Positions 17,775 to 26,163 of a stretch of 64,000 nt of DNA are shown piece after piece (the first letter of the stretch is position 1; each line of letters starts with the position of its first letter). The stretch covers positions 1-64,000 of the forward strand of contig JAEXNR010000051.1 in the NCBI GenBank assembly GCA_023439505.1, written 5' to 3'. Source of the stretch: Bacillota bacterium. Its GTDB lineage: Bacteria; Bacillota; Clostridia; Lachnospirales; Lachnospiraceae. The notes under the pieces were generated by a model, which worked only from the letters and a program-made list of their open reading frames with translations, did no database searches and was not told the DNA's origin. The translations under genes and the position numbers were made by a program.

Positions 17775-18608
17775 ATGTCGAATAAAACAATTTTAATTCT
17801 GTTGGATGGATGCGGTTTTGATACAGCAACTGAGAATCTTGGATTTTTGGAACATCTTGTACTGGCGGGACAGGCAGGCAAATTCAAGGTTTTAGGAGAA
17901 CTTCCTTCTTTATCAAGGCCAATGTATGAAACGTTGATGACAGGGGTGGCAGTCTATCAGCATGGAATAACGAATAATCTGATCATCAGAAATTCAAATC
18001 AAATCAGCCTGTTTGATTTATGCGGCAGGAATCATTTAACTACGGCAGCCTCTGCTTATTATTGGATCAGCGAACTTTACGTCAGAGCTCCCTTCTCCCA
18101 TATGACGGATCGGATTCAACTGGGTTGTGAGGGCAGAATACAGCACGGAATTTATTATTACGAAGATCATTATCCGGATTCCCATGTATACAATGATGCG
18201 GAGTTTCTGCGTCAGCAGTATGAACCAGACTTTATGCTGGTGCACCCGATGAATATTGATGATGCCGGTCATAAATTCGGCGGTCATTCCTCAGAATATC
18301 ATCAAATGGTGGCATATGATAATACATTACTTTCAACGGTACTACCGATCTGGTTGTCACAAGGCTATCAGATCGTAGTAACCGCTGACCATGGAATGAA
18401 TGAGCATCACCTGCATGGAGGCAATTCAAAGATGCAGCGGATGGTGCCGCTCTATATCATATCAGATAAGGTAATCAAAGGTGATCATACGCAGCCTGAG
18501 ATTTCCGAATTATTCATTGCACCAATACTGTGCCGATTATTGGAGATTTCTCCTTCTGATTCGATGAAAGCATTATCTGAAATGGAGGAGAATATCTTTG
18601 AAGCTTAA
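17775..18608 (+). CDS. Alkaline-phosphatase-superfamily phosphoesterase
   Basis: A 277-residue enzyme without signal peptide or membrane segment. Metal-site motifs of the nucleotide pyrophosphatase/phosphodiesterase group are visible: LLDGCG at the start, the likely nucleophile Thr in MYETLMTG, DDAGHKFGGHS in the middle and TADHGMNEHHLHGG near the end. It is somewhat shorter than extracellular NPPs. Being placed between a binding protein and its permeases suggests it acts on the imported compound in the cytoplasm, for example cleaving a phosphoester or phosphonate. That link is inference. Its stop lies inside the next gene's start region (11-base overlap). Confidence 0.8.
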   Translation: MSNKTILILLDGCGFDTATENLGFLEHLVLAGQAGKFKVLGELPSLSRPMYETLMTGVAVYQHGITNNLIIRNSNQISLFDLCGRNHLTTAASAYYWISELYVRAPFSHMTDRIQLGCEGRIQHGIYYYEDHYPDSHVYNDAEFLRQQYEPDFMLVHPMNIDDAGHKFGGHSSEYHQMVAYDNTLLSTVLPIWLSQGYQIVVTADHGMNEHHLHGGNSKMQRMVPLYIISDKVIKGDHTQPEISELFIAPILCRLLEISPSDSMKALSEMEENIFEA

Positions 18609-19446
18609 GTCGAAGCGTTACCTGATTGCGATACTGCCCTTTCTGCTGCTGGTGGTATTTTATGAGTTGATGCCCATTCTGATGATTGTTATCCGAAGCT
18701 TTCAGCCGGAAGGTCATCTGGGATTTACCCTGGAGCATTACATAGCTGTCTTTACCAAGAGGTTATATCAGCAATCAGTAATCAATAGTATCATTGTGTC
18801 ACTCATTTCTTCTCTGATCGGAATTATCATTGCTTTCTTTGGGGCCAAAGCAGCCAATGAGGCAGGCTCCGGATGGAAGAATTTCTTCATTAATATTCTG
18901 AATATGACCTCTAATTTTGCGGGGATTCCTCTTGCATTTGCATTCATCATTCTTCTTGGTAATGTGGGGATTTTGGTCATGCTTGGCAAATCCATGGGGA
19001 TTGTGTCGCTGGAGAATTTCGATGTGTATTCCATCAGGGGATTATTATTAACCTACATCTATTTTCAGATCCCACTGGCAACCCTGCTTTTAATCCCTGT
19101 CTTTGACGGATTGCGAAAGGAATGGAAGGAAGCCGTTCAGTTACTGGGAGGCAGTAATGCGGTCTACTGGTTCAAGGTTGCCCTTCCAACCATTATGCCA
19201 AGCATTCTGGCAACCTTAAGTGTGCTGTTTTCCAATGCCATAGCGGCCTATGCTACGGCTTATGCCTTGCTGGCAAATAACTTTTCCCTGCTTCCCATTC
19301 GTATCTCAGAGCAATTTGTAGGAGATGTGGTGCAGAGAAGGGAATTTGGCTCTGCACTTGCTGTGGTATTAATGCTTACAATGGTGTTTGCAACCATGAT
19401 AAATCATTATTTTGTAAAACAATCAAGGGGAGGTGCGTCCCGATGA
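18598..19446 (+). CDS. ABC transporter permease (PotB-like)
   Basis: A 282-residue permease with about six membrane segments and the EAA loop KEAVQLLGGSNAVYWFKVALP. The start is TTG at 18598: GGAGGAG at 18584-18590 is seven bases upstream, and the frame overlaps the phosphoesterase gene by 11 bases. It pairs with the next permease, as in polyamine and phosphonate importers that have two separate membrane subunits. The stop overlaps the next ATG by four bases. Confidence 0.85.
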   Translation: MKLKSKRYLIAILPFLLLVVFYELMPILMIVIRSFQPEGHLGFTLEHYIAVFTKRLYQQSVINSIIVSLISSLIGIIIAFFGAKAANEAGSGWKNFFINILNMTSNFAGIPLAFAFIILLGNVGILVMLGKSMGIVSLENFDVYSIRGLLLTYIYFQIPLATLLLIPVFDGLRKEWKEAVQLLGGSNAVYWFKVALPTIMPSILATLSVLFSNAIAAYATAYALLANNFSLLPIRISEQFVGDVVQRREFGSALAVVLMLTMVFATMINHYFVKQSRGGASR

Positions 19447-20234
19447 AGAGAAAAGTATCCTCGAAAGTGACCCTGATCATCATTGCCCTCTATCTGATGC
19501 TGCCGTTGGTGCTTACCTTTCTATATTCTATTTTCAAAGAATGGAATCAGGTTCTTCCCCGGGGTTTAACGTTTAAATATTATAAAGATATTCTGACAGA
19601 CGGGTATTTCCTGGCATCCGTAGCAAGGACCTTAATCGTATCTGTGATTCCCTTTGTTATCTGTACCATAGTTGTTCTTCTGGCTTTGTATGTTATTGTA
19701 GTATATCATCCCGCCTGGGATAGCTACATGCAGATGCTTTGCAACATACCTTATGCGATTCAGGGGATTATTCTGGCCATATCGGTACTTTCGCTGTATG
19801 TTAATGCGCCCGGACCCTTTTCCAATCGGTTTGTCATGGTAATATTAACCTACTGCATCGTCATCTTGCCATACATTTACCGTGGACTGAAGAATAGTCT
19901 TGATGCTATCAATGCAAATCGCCTGATCGAAGCGGCACAGATGCTGGGGGCAAATAAATTCTATGCCTTTTTTGCAGTGATTGTACCCAATATTATCTCA
20001 GGGATATCCATTGTGGCCATGTTATCCATTGCAATTGTTTTCGGTGATTTTGCAATTGTTAATATTATTGGTGGGAGCTACTATCAGACAGCACAGATGT
20101 ATCTCTATAGAAAGCTGCAGCAGTCCGGTCAGGCTTCCAGTGTTATTATTGTGGTGTTATTCGGACTAACGCTGATTTTATCCTGGATTGTAATGATGAT
20201 GAATAAAGTAAGTAAAAAACAGAGAAAAAATTAG
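19443..20234 (+). CDS. ABC transporter permease (PotC-like)
   Basis: A 263-residue second membrane subunit, six segments, with EAA loop IEAAQMLGANKFYAFFAVIVP. ATGA overlap with the upstream gene couples their translation. The pair PotB/PotC-like plus one ATPase gives a heterodimeric importer. A 98-base gap with a hairpin separates it from the ATPase gene. Confidence 0.85.
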   Translation: MKRKVSSKVTLIIIALYLMLPLVLTFLYSIFKEWNQVLPRGLTFKYYKDILTDGYFLASVARTLIVSVIPFVICTIVVLLALYVIVVYHPAWDSYMQMLCNIPYAIQGIILAISVLSLYVNAPGPFSNRFVMVILTYCIVILPYIYRGLKNSLDAINANRLIEAAQMLGANKFYAFFAVIVPNIISGISIVAMLSIAIVFGDFAIVNIIGGSYYQTAQMYLYRKLQQSGQASSVIIVVLFGLTLILSWIVMMMNKVSKKQRKN

Positions 20235-20270
20235 CTTAATAAACTTTAAGTATAGATTAAAAAGGGTAAG

Positions 20271-20305
20271 GTTTCCCGTGGATTGGAATGCAAATTCACG
20301 GGAAC
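20271..20305 (+). other. Intercistronic hairpin between permease and ATPase genes
   Basis: TTCCCGTG and CACGGGAA form an 8-bp perfect stem around a 16-base loop. No T-run follows, so it is more likely an mRNA processing or stability element than a terminator. Confidence 0.5.
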
Positions 20306-20332
20306 ATATAGGAAGGGTATGGTTGTACATGT

Positions 20333-21346
20333 ATGTCATATATCAGATTTGAGCATATCAATAAATATTTCGGTGAAAATCATGTATTACGGGATATTAA
20401 CCTGGAAATAGAGCAGGGGCAGCTGGTAACCCTGCTAGGACCATCAGGTTGCGGAAAAAGTACGCTGCTTCGATGCCTCGCCGGACTGGAAACGATCACT
20501 GACGGAAAGATATATCTGGATGAGGTGGAGATTACGCATACAGATCCCAAAAATCGTAATGTGGGAATGGTATTCCAACAGTATAGTCTATTTCCCAATA
20601 TGGATGTTTCTGAGAATATTGCCTTTGGATTAAAAATGAAACGGCTGGGCAGATCAGAACTAACGAAAAAGGTATCTGAGGCAATCGAAATGGTGGAGCT
20701 GAAGGGAAAAGAGAAGGAGTACCCTGCGAATCTATCCGGTGGTCAGCAGCAAAGAGTCGCGCTTGCCAGAGCCATTGTCACAGAACCCAAAGTACTGCTT
20801 CTGGATGAACCCCTAAGTGCCATTGATGCCAAATTAAGAAAATCACTTCAGCAGAGTATCAAAAAAATTCAGAGCGAGCTTGGAATCACCTCCATATTTG
20901 TAACCCATGATCAGGATGAAGCCATGGTGATGTCAGATGTGATTCATCTGTTCCGGAACGGAATCGTCGAGCAGTCCGGCACACCCATCAGTATCTATAC
21001 CAATCCCAGGACGAGATTTGCGGCGGAATTTATCGGTCATTATAATATCATTCCGTCAGAAGCGTTTGGCAGGATAACCGGGAAGAGCTTCTCTGATACC
21101 GAGAATATTGCCATACGTCCGGAGGCTATGGAGATTTCTGTTGCGCCAATACAAGTCATGGAACACTGCTATCAATTTCAGGGTAAGATCATCAGTCACC
21201 TCTCCCATGGAAATGTTCTCAGATATCAGATTAATGTGGAGGGGACAGAGTTTGAGGTAGATGTGTTATTTCGCAGTTATTATTTATATGAGAATGGCAG
21301 GCAGGTATATATTGCCGTGGAGAGCAGGAATTGTCTCCCTGTGTAA
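20333..21346 (+). CDS. ABC transporter ATP-binding protein (PotA/FbpC-like)
   Basis: A 337-residue ATPase with Walker A GPSGCGKST, Q-loop FQQYSLF, signature LSGGQQQR, Walker B LLLDEPLSAID and switch His in VTHDQ. A C-terminal TOBE-like domain (about 250-337) is present, as in iron, polyamine and phosphonate importers. AGGAAGGG lies about 14 bases upstream, a long spacing; no better in-frame start was found. It completes the importer encoded from 16644. Confidence 0.88.
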   Translation: MSYIRFEHINKYFGENHVLRDINLEIEQGQLVTLLGPSGCGKSTLLRCLAGLETITDGKIYLDEVEITHTDPKNRNVGMVFQQYSLFPNMDVSENIAFGLKMKRLGRSELTKKVSEAIEMVELKGKEKEYPANLSGGQQQRVALARAIVTEPKVLLLDEPLSAIDAKLRKSLQQSIKKIQSELGITSIFVTHDQDEAMVMSDVIHLFRNGIVEQSGTPISIYTNPRTRFAAEFIGHYNIIPSEAFGRITGKSFSDTENIAIRPEAMEISVAPIQVMEHCYQFQGKIISHLSHGNVLRYQINVEGTEFEVDVLFRSYYLYENGRQVYIAVESRNCLPV

Positions 21347-21525
21347 CACTTCGTTACCGGCAGAGGTCATAATCTTGAAAGAGGAAGAAATTATAGATTT
21401 TATGAAATCCTATTTCATGTTATAATAAATTTGCAATTGCATAATTTTGATGCGTGTCACTCCATAGAATCAGGAACATGCGATTGCGTGTAAGTTTATG
21501 ATAACAAGGAAAAGAGGGTTCAACT

Positions 21526-21753
21526 ATGGAAAAACTAAAACACTTTTGTACCTGCAGCGCAGTGGATTGTAAATTACATCCTTATCAGCATGAGAAAGGT
21601 TGTGATCCCTGTATTCAGAAAAATCTAAAAGCCGGAGAAATACCTGGATGCTTTTTTCGGTTAGTGAAGGAAGATGTATCTGAACTAAAGGAATTCACCA
21701 TACAAAGCTTTGCTGATTTTGTATATAAAAATGCGGATAATAAAAAGAATTGA
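21526..21753 (+). CDS. Small Cys-rich DUF6485-like protein
   Basis: A 75-residue protein with seven cysteines, including CTCSAVDC near the start and CDPCIQ, GCFF in the middle, a spacing that suggests metal binding. It resembles DUF6485 proteins of anaerobic bacteria, whose function is unknown. AAGAGGG precedes the ATG. It lies alone between the ABC operon and the deaminase gene. Confidence 0.65.
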   Translation: MEKLKHFCTCSAVDCKLHPYQHEKGCDPCIQKNLKAGEIPGCFFRLVKEDVSELKEFTIQSFADFVYKNADNKKN

Positions 21754-21762
21754 ATTGACGTC

Positions 21763-21791
21763 TTGCATTTCAAACGCTATTTCAATATAAT
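21763..21791 (+). promoter_or_regulatory. Sigma-A promoter for the deaminase gene
   Basis: TTGCAT (21763-21768) and TATAAT (21786-21791) are separated by the ideal 17 bases. The predicted transcript starts near 21798, just before the leader hairpin. Confidence 0.75.
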
Positions 21792-21815
21792 GAAATTACA
21801 ATAATGTGTCGAGTT

Positions 21816-21856
21816 AACCACATAAAATACTCATCATGGGTTTTATGTGGTTGTTT
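21816..21856 (+). terminator. Terminator-like leader hairpin before the deaminase gene
   Basis: AACCACATAAAA (21816-21827) and TTTTATGTGGTT (21841-21852) form a perfect 12-bp stem with a 13-base loop, followed by GTTTTATG. Because it is downstream of a promoter and 31 bases before the SD, it may be an attenuator rather than the end of the DUF6485 gene. Confidence 0.65.
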
Positions 21857-21893
21857 TATGCCCTGTAACAGCCCATTGCAGCAGGAGGAATGG

Positions 21894-23270
21894 ATGCGAA
21901 CACTAATTTTAAGAAATATACAAACCGTGGTTACCTTTAATGACGAAGAAGAAATATTACAGAACATGGATCTGGTCATAAGAGATGGGATAATCTGTGA
22001 GATTTATCCTTCCCTCACCAATAAGCCGGACTTTTCAGAAAGCGGTGTAGTTGATTGCAGCGGACTGGTTGCACTACCGGGATTTGTGAATACCCATCAT
22101 CATCTGTATCAAACAATGTTTCGAGGTTTAAAGGAGGTTCAGGAACAGCCCCTGTTTCCCTGGTTAAAGGGATTATACCGGTTCTGGCAATATATGACCC
22201 CTGAAATCGTTCATTACGGTGCCATGGTAGGCTTTGGAGAGCTGTTAAGGACCGGTTGTACCTATACCGCAGATCATCATTATGTTTTTCCGGCGGGTCA
22301 GCCTGATACACTAATTGATACACAGATTATGGCTGCAAAAGAAATCGGAATTCGATTTCATGCAACCAGAGGTTCCATGTCTCTGGGCGTGGATCAGGGA
22401 GGCTTGCCTCCTATGAGTGTGGTACAAAAGGAAAGTAAAATATTAGAAGATTCAGAACGGCTGATCAAAGCGTATCATGATAATGCACCTTATGCCATGA
22501 CCAGGGTTGCACTTGCACCCTGTTCACCCTTCTCCGTGACAACAGACCTTATGAAAGAAAGCGCGAAACTGGCAAGAAAGTATGGCGTTCTTCTGCATAC
22601 TCATCTGGCAGAAACTCTGGACGAAGAGCAATTTTGCATGGAGAAATACGGCATGCGTCCTTTTGCACTGATGGAATCCCTGGATTGGACCGGAGAGGAT
22701 GTATGGTTTGCCCACGGGATTTATCTTTCGGACAAGGAGATTGAGGGAATGAATGGCTGCGGCATTGCCCATTGTCCCTCCAGTAATATGAAGTTAAACA
22801 GCGGGATCTGTAAAACCAGTGAACTGTATCATAAAGGTGTGAAATTGGGACTGGCCGTGGATGGCAGCGCAAGCAATGATGGTTCCAATATGCTGGAAGA
22901 GGTTCGAAGAATGTACTTACTCAATCACCTTAAATACGGTACCAATGGACTTACGGCCTATGAATGCCTGAAAATTGCCACCAGAGGCGGGGCACAGGTA
23001 CTGGGACGCAAGGACGTTGGGTATCTGCAGGTGGGAATGGCAGCGGACCTTATTTTATTTGATCTTAATGACATTGCTTATGCCGGATGTCATGATCCGT
23101 TAATCTCTCTGGTTTCTCTCGGAAATCATTCCTTTACCAAGATGACCATCGTTAACGGTGAAATTGTCGCAAGAGACGGTCAACTTCTGAAAATTGACAG
23201 TGCTGATGTTGGAAGCAAGGCACATGGCTGTGCCCTGGAACTGGTGGCAAAGGCCCGTCTTAAGATCTGA
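21894..23270 (+). CDS. 8-oxoguanine deaminase-like amidohydrolase
   Basis: A 458-residue zinc amidohydrolase of the AtzB/TrzN/8-oxoguanine deaminase group. The HxH metal motif is in NTHHHLYQTMFRGL (His68, His70), with further ligands in HTHLAET and AVDGSASNDGSNM. LAPCSPFSVT is a substrate-loop signature of this group. It likely deaminates an oxidised or related purine, releasing ammonia. The longest frame begins at 21804, but that would run through the leader hairpin; AGGAGG at 21883-21888 sits five bases before the ATG at 21894. Guanine deaminase is an alternative, but the motifs fit 8-oxoguanine deaminase better. Confidence 0.85.
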   Translation: MRTLILRNIQTVVTFNDEEEILQNMDLVIRDGIICEIYPSLTNKPDFSESGVVDCSGLVALPGFVNTHHHLYQTMFRGLKEVQEQPLFPWLKGLYRFWQYMTPEIVHYGAMVGFGELLRTGCTYTADHHYVFPAGQPDTLIDTQIMAAKEIGIRFHATRGSMSLGVDQGGLPPMSVVQKESKILEDSERLIKAYHDNAPYAMTRVALAPCSPFSVTTDLMKESAKLARKYGVLLHTHLAETLDEEQFCMEKYGMRPFALMESLDWTGEDVWFAHGIYLSDKEIEGMNGCGIAHCPSSNMKLNSGICKTSELYHKGVKLGLAVDGSASNDGSNMLEEVRRMYLLNHLKYGTNGLTAYECLKIATRGGAQVLGRKDVGYLQVGMAADLILFDLNDIAYAGCHDPLISLVSLGNHSFTKMTIVNGEIVARDGQLLKIDSADVGSKAHGCALELVAKARLKI

Positions 23271-23426
23271 TTGAGGAAAAGCTCATGGATCAGTGACATG
23301 TATTTTGCTTATCACAGGCTCAGCCGATGGCTGGATACACAGGGGGTAGGATAGCGGCCATCAGTTTTGGATATCCGGAGAGGATTCCCGCGGCAGGGAG
23401 CAAAGACAGATGCAGGAGGTGGTAGA

Positions 23427-23495
23427 ATGGAGATATTAGACGTGCCTGATGTAAATTATCATAATGGAAAGGAAGGAATACCATGGGAACCTGGA
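23427..23495 (+). CDS. Possible 22-residue upstream reading frame
   Basis: A short frame (MEILDVPDVNYHNG...) follows a strong AGGAGGT at 23414-23420 and overlaps the start of the next small gene by 13 bases. It could be a coupled leader peptide or chance. No homologue is recognised. The stretch 23271-23426 shows nothing else. Confidence 0.25.
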
Positions 23496-23656
23496 CTTAT
23501 ATTGTAGAAAAAATTGATGGAGATTATGCGTATCTGAAAAGAACGGATATGGAAGAAAATGAATTAAAACTGGTAGCCAGAGCATTATTGCCGCAGGAGA
23601 TCTCGGAAGGAACCTGTTTGCAATATGAAATGTTTGAATATTCTATAATGAAATAA
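23483..23656 (+). CDS. Small DUF3006-like protein
   Basis: A 57-residue protein, MGTWTYIVEKIDGDYAYLKR at its start. YIVEKIDGDYAYL followed by ARALLPQEISEGTCL resembles DUF3006 proteins (a short beta-barrel-like family, function unknown). GGAAGGA lies just upstream with normal spacing. The gene is intact, ending at TAA 23654-23656, between the deaminase gene and a converging AraC gene. Confidence 0.6.
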   Translation: MGTWTYIVEKIDGDYAYLKRTDMEENELKLVARALLPQEISEGTCLQYEMFEYSIMK

Positions 23657-23702
23657 ATAGAAAGCAGGGGCGGGACTATGCGCGAAGGAAGAGAAAATGG
23701 GA

Positions 23703-24524
23703 TTAACGAAGATGCAGCTTCTTATCATACGAATTGTTCAACAGATTATTCACATAATTCTTTGGCGTAAGTCCTGATAACCGCTTAAATTCCTTGTTCA
23801 TATGAGACTGATCATAATAACCGCACTCCAGGGCAGCATTGATACAGCTGTTATGTCCCAGAGCCCCGGTCAGATTACTGATTACTTTCTGGAAGCGGAC
23901 AAACTGAATCAGACTCTTCGGAGACATACCAAATTCTTTGTTTACGGTCATATTCAGATATCGTTCGGAATATCCGGTCTTACTGCAAAGATCGGTCAGT
24001 TTCAGGTCACCGTCAGCTTTGACGATTTCTTGTAATAATACATATTTTAGATTATATTTATCTTCGGATGAAACGTCCTTATGCTTTGCGTAATATCTTA
24101 AAAATACATGAATCTTATCTTCAAAGGAATCAGCTTCATACATTCCTTCCAGCAATTGTTCTTTTTCATCGGAAGATGTAATCATATTCACAAAATTCTC
24201 CTGATTATTTACCAATTCACTTAATTTCATCTTATCACTGACGGGATTTATCCCCAGCATAAAGCGTACACCAAAGTATTCACCGTGGAGATCCGTCAGG
24301 GTTTCCTCTTTTTCCAGACGAGTACCTGCTATCATGGTCTTAATCATCCCATCCTTCTTACAAAACAGAATATCAACACTGGCATCGGGAATGACTCCCA
24401 TTTTATTGGTCTCAGCCACAAATTGATAGAAATGAGCGATATTATGCTGCATAAATTGTCTTTTGGTATAATCTGAAGTTACCAATACAAATTCAGGTTG
24501 TTTTGGGTATAATCCGCTTATCAT
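23703..24524 (-). CDS. AraC-family transcriptional regulator
   Basis: A 273-residue regulator with a C-terminal double helix-turn-helix (about 165-265): SKTGYSERYLNMTVNKEFG and AALECGYYDQSHMNKEFKRL are typical AraC helices. The N-terminal about 150 residues form a sensor domain with no clear ligand. It is divergent from the ornithine-cyclodeaminase-homologue gene, so it probably controls the amine/imino-acid locus that follows. GGTGAAAT lies before its ATG on the minus strand. A terminator-like hairpin lies in its own leader at 24577-24612. Confidence 0.88.
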   Translation of the reverse strand: MISGLYPKQPEFVLVTSDYTKRQFMQHNIAHFYQFVAETNKMGVIPDASVDILFCKKDGMIKTMIAGTRLEKEETLTDLHGEYFGVRFMLGINPVSDKMKLSELVNNQENFVNMITSSDEKEQLLEGMYEADSFEDKIHVFLRYYAKHKDVSSEDKYNLKYVLLQEIVKADGDLKLTDLCSKTGYSERYLNMTVNKEFGMSPKSLIQFVRFQKVISNLTGALGHNSCINAALECGYYDQSHMNKEFKRLSGLTPKNYVNNLLNNSYDKKLHLR

Positions 24525-24576
24525 TATTTCACCTCATCATCATTTCGCCCAGAGTGAGAAAAGCATCGTTCTCCTT

Positions 24577-24611
24577 ATAAAACAAAAAAACAAAAGCCGC
24601 AACGCTTTTGT
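24577..24611 (-). terminator. Terminator-like hairpin in the AraC gene leader
   Basis: Read on the minus strand, ACAAAAGC/GCTTTTGT (24590-24597 and 24604-24611) forms an 8-bp stem with a 6-base loop followed by a long T-rich run. It lies 66 bases upstream of the AraC start, so it may attenuate that gene or block antisense read-through. Confidence 0.6.
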
Positions 24612-24688
24612 TTATGTTTATTTTAGCATCGGGATGAGACTACGTCAATCAGTTTCTTATTTCCGATTTTTACAATACGTGGCAAAGA

Positions 24689-24757
24689 ATCCTGCGTAAA
24701 ATACTGGATTAAGAAAGGCAGAGAGGTCTTGCGATTACCATCGCAGGATCTTTTTTC
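24689..24757 (+). promoter_or_regulatory. Putative transcription attenuator before the amine-oxidation genes
   Basis: AGGTCTTGCGAT (24724-24735) and ATCGCAGGATCT (24740-24751) form a 12-bp stem with two G-T pairs and loop TACC, followed by TTTTTT: a strong terminator. Upstream ATCCTGCG (24689-24696) is exactly complementary to CGCAGGAT (24742-24749) in the right arm and could act as an antiterminator. A TACAAT at 24671-24676 may be the -10 box. The leader then runs 86 bases to the gene. Confidence 0.6.
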
Positions 24758-24842
24758 TTAGTCAGGCTTAACCGATTGGCCCGCTAAGTAAAAGCTGCCC
24801 GTAACTGCTAAGTGGAGTAATTATTTTAAGGAGGAAGATAGA

Positions 24843-25979
24843 ATGGGATACCCTAATGTTGATTTTTTATACTTAAATGAAGAGGATATGATAAAAGCCG
24901 GTGTAACTGATATGGCCGGATGTGTGAATGCGATGGAAGAGATGTTTAAGCTGTTAAAACAGGGAGACTACCGCATGGGTGGGCCAAATGGCAATTCTCA
25001 TGGTGTGATGATGACCTTCCCCGGTGAATCCCCCTTCCCAAACATGCCTACGGATGGACCGGACAGAAGATTCATGGCAATGCCGGCTTACCTTGGAGGC
25101 ACTTTTGATATGGCCGGAATGAAATGGTACGGTTCCAATGTGGAAAATAAGAAGAAGGGACTTCCAAGGTCCATTCTGATGTTGACACTAAATGATAAGG
25201 ATACGGGAGCACCATTGGCCTATATGTCGGCAAATATTTTAAGTGCATTTAGAACGGGAGCGGTACCCGGTGTGGGCGTAAAATATTTATCCAGGGAGGA
25301 TGCCAAAGTTGTGGGCATCATCGGACCCGGAGTTATGAATAAAACAGCCTTTGACGCCATTATGGCAGTAAGAAATACAATCGAAACCGTGAAGGTAAAA
25401 GGAAGAAGCCAAAAGTCTATTGACAGCTTCATTCAATATGTAAATGAGAAATACCCGGGTATTACTGATATCCGTGTAGTAGCAAGTGAGGAAGATGCAG
25501 TCAGAGATTCGGATATCGTCAGTATCGCTACCTCCAGCCCGACCGGTGATGTGAACGAGTACCCGTATATTGAGGAAGCATGGATCAAACCAGGTACACT
25601 GTTTTGTTGTCCGGCAGCGGCCAGATTTGATGATGATTTTATTTTGAACAGGGCAAGAAATGTGGCAGATAATCTTGAACTTTACGAGGCCTGGGAGGAG
25701 GAAATGGAATTTCCGGCATATCAATCTATCCCAATTCCGGCGGTTCACTGTATGGATTTAATCACCGAAGGAGTGATGAAAAAGGATCAGATTGATGATC
25801 TGGGGGATATCCTCACCGGAAAAATACCCAATCACCGTAAGATGGATGAGATTGTGATCTATTCCATCGGCGGTATGCCCATTGAGGATGTGGCCTGGGG
25901 TACCATAGTTTACCGGAATGCACTGGAAAAGGGCATCGGTACCAAACTGAATCTGTGGAAGGAACCTTATCTGGCATAA
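24843..25979 (+). CDS. Ornithine cyclodeaminase/mu-crystallin family protein (tyramine oxidase subunit B-like)
   Basis: A 378-residue Rossmann-fold protein of the OCD/mu-crystallin family. The NAD-binding motif is in KVVGIIGPGVMN (about 155), and SAFRTGAVPGVGVKYL is the family hallmark. Members reduce cyclic ketimines (delta-1-pyrroline-2-carboxylate, piperideine carboxylate) or act on ornithine and alanine. Close clostridial relatives are labelled tyramine oxidase subunit B in databases, though I know of no proof of that activity. It precedes the 2Fe-2S/FAD subunit genes but is separated from them by about 180 bases of hairpins. AAGGAGGAAG gives a good ribosome site. Confidence 0.72.
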   Translation: MGYPNVDFLYLNEEDMIKAGVTDMAGCVNAMEEMFKLLKQGDYRMGGPNGNSHGVMMTFPGESPFPNMPTDGPDRRFMAMPAYLGGTFDMAGMKWYGSNVENKKKGLPRSILMLTLNDKDTGAPLAYMSANILSAFRTGAVPGVGVKYLSREDAKVVGIIGPGVMNKTAFDAIMAVRNTIETVKVKGRSQKSIDSFIQYVNEKYPGITDIRVVASEEDAVRDSDIVSIATSSPTGDVNEYPYIEEAWIKPGTLFCCPAAARFDDDFILNRARNVADNLELYEAWEEEMEFPAYQSIPIPAVHCMDLITEGVMKKDQIDDLGDILTGKIPNHRKMDEIVIYSIGGMPIEDVAWGTIVYRNALEKGIGTKLNLWKEPYLA

Positions 25980-26043
25980 ATGCTGAAAGCATAGTTACAC
26001 ATCAGTCTGTAAAAGACTGCGATGCAGAAAGGGTATGGTTATT

Positions 26044-26138
26044 CGTGTGAATTATGAAGAACTAATTCACACGTTGAATTTATGCGTGCGAGCAAGTAGC
26101 ACGCATGGACGCTAGTGTGAAACTTAAAATTTTCACAC
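26044..26138 (+). promoter_or_regulatory. Three consecutive perfect hairpins between two genes
   Basis: CGTGTGAATT/AATTCACACG (26044-26053, 26064-26073), ATGCGTGC/GCACGCAT (26082-26089, 26099-26106) and GTGTGAAA/TTTCACAC (26115-26122, 26131-26138). Arms of the first and third share GTGTGAA, so they can also pair with each other. No T-run follows. A motif related to the codB leader comes just after, ending in ATGGAGG. Confidence 0.6.
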
Positions 26139-26163
26139 AGCATTAGCAGCATGGAGGATTAAT

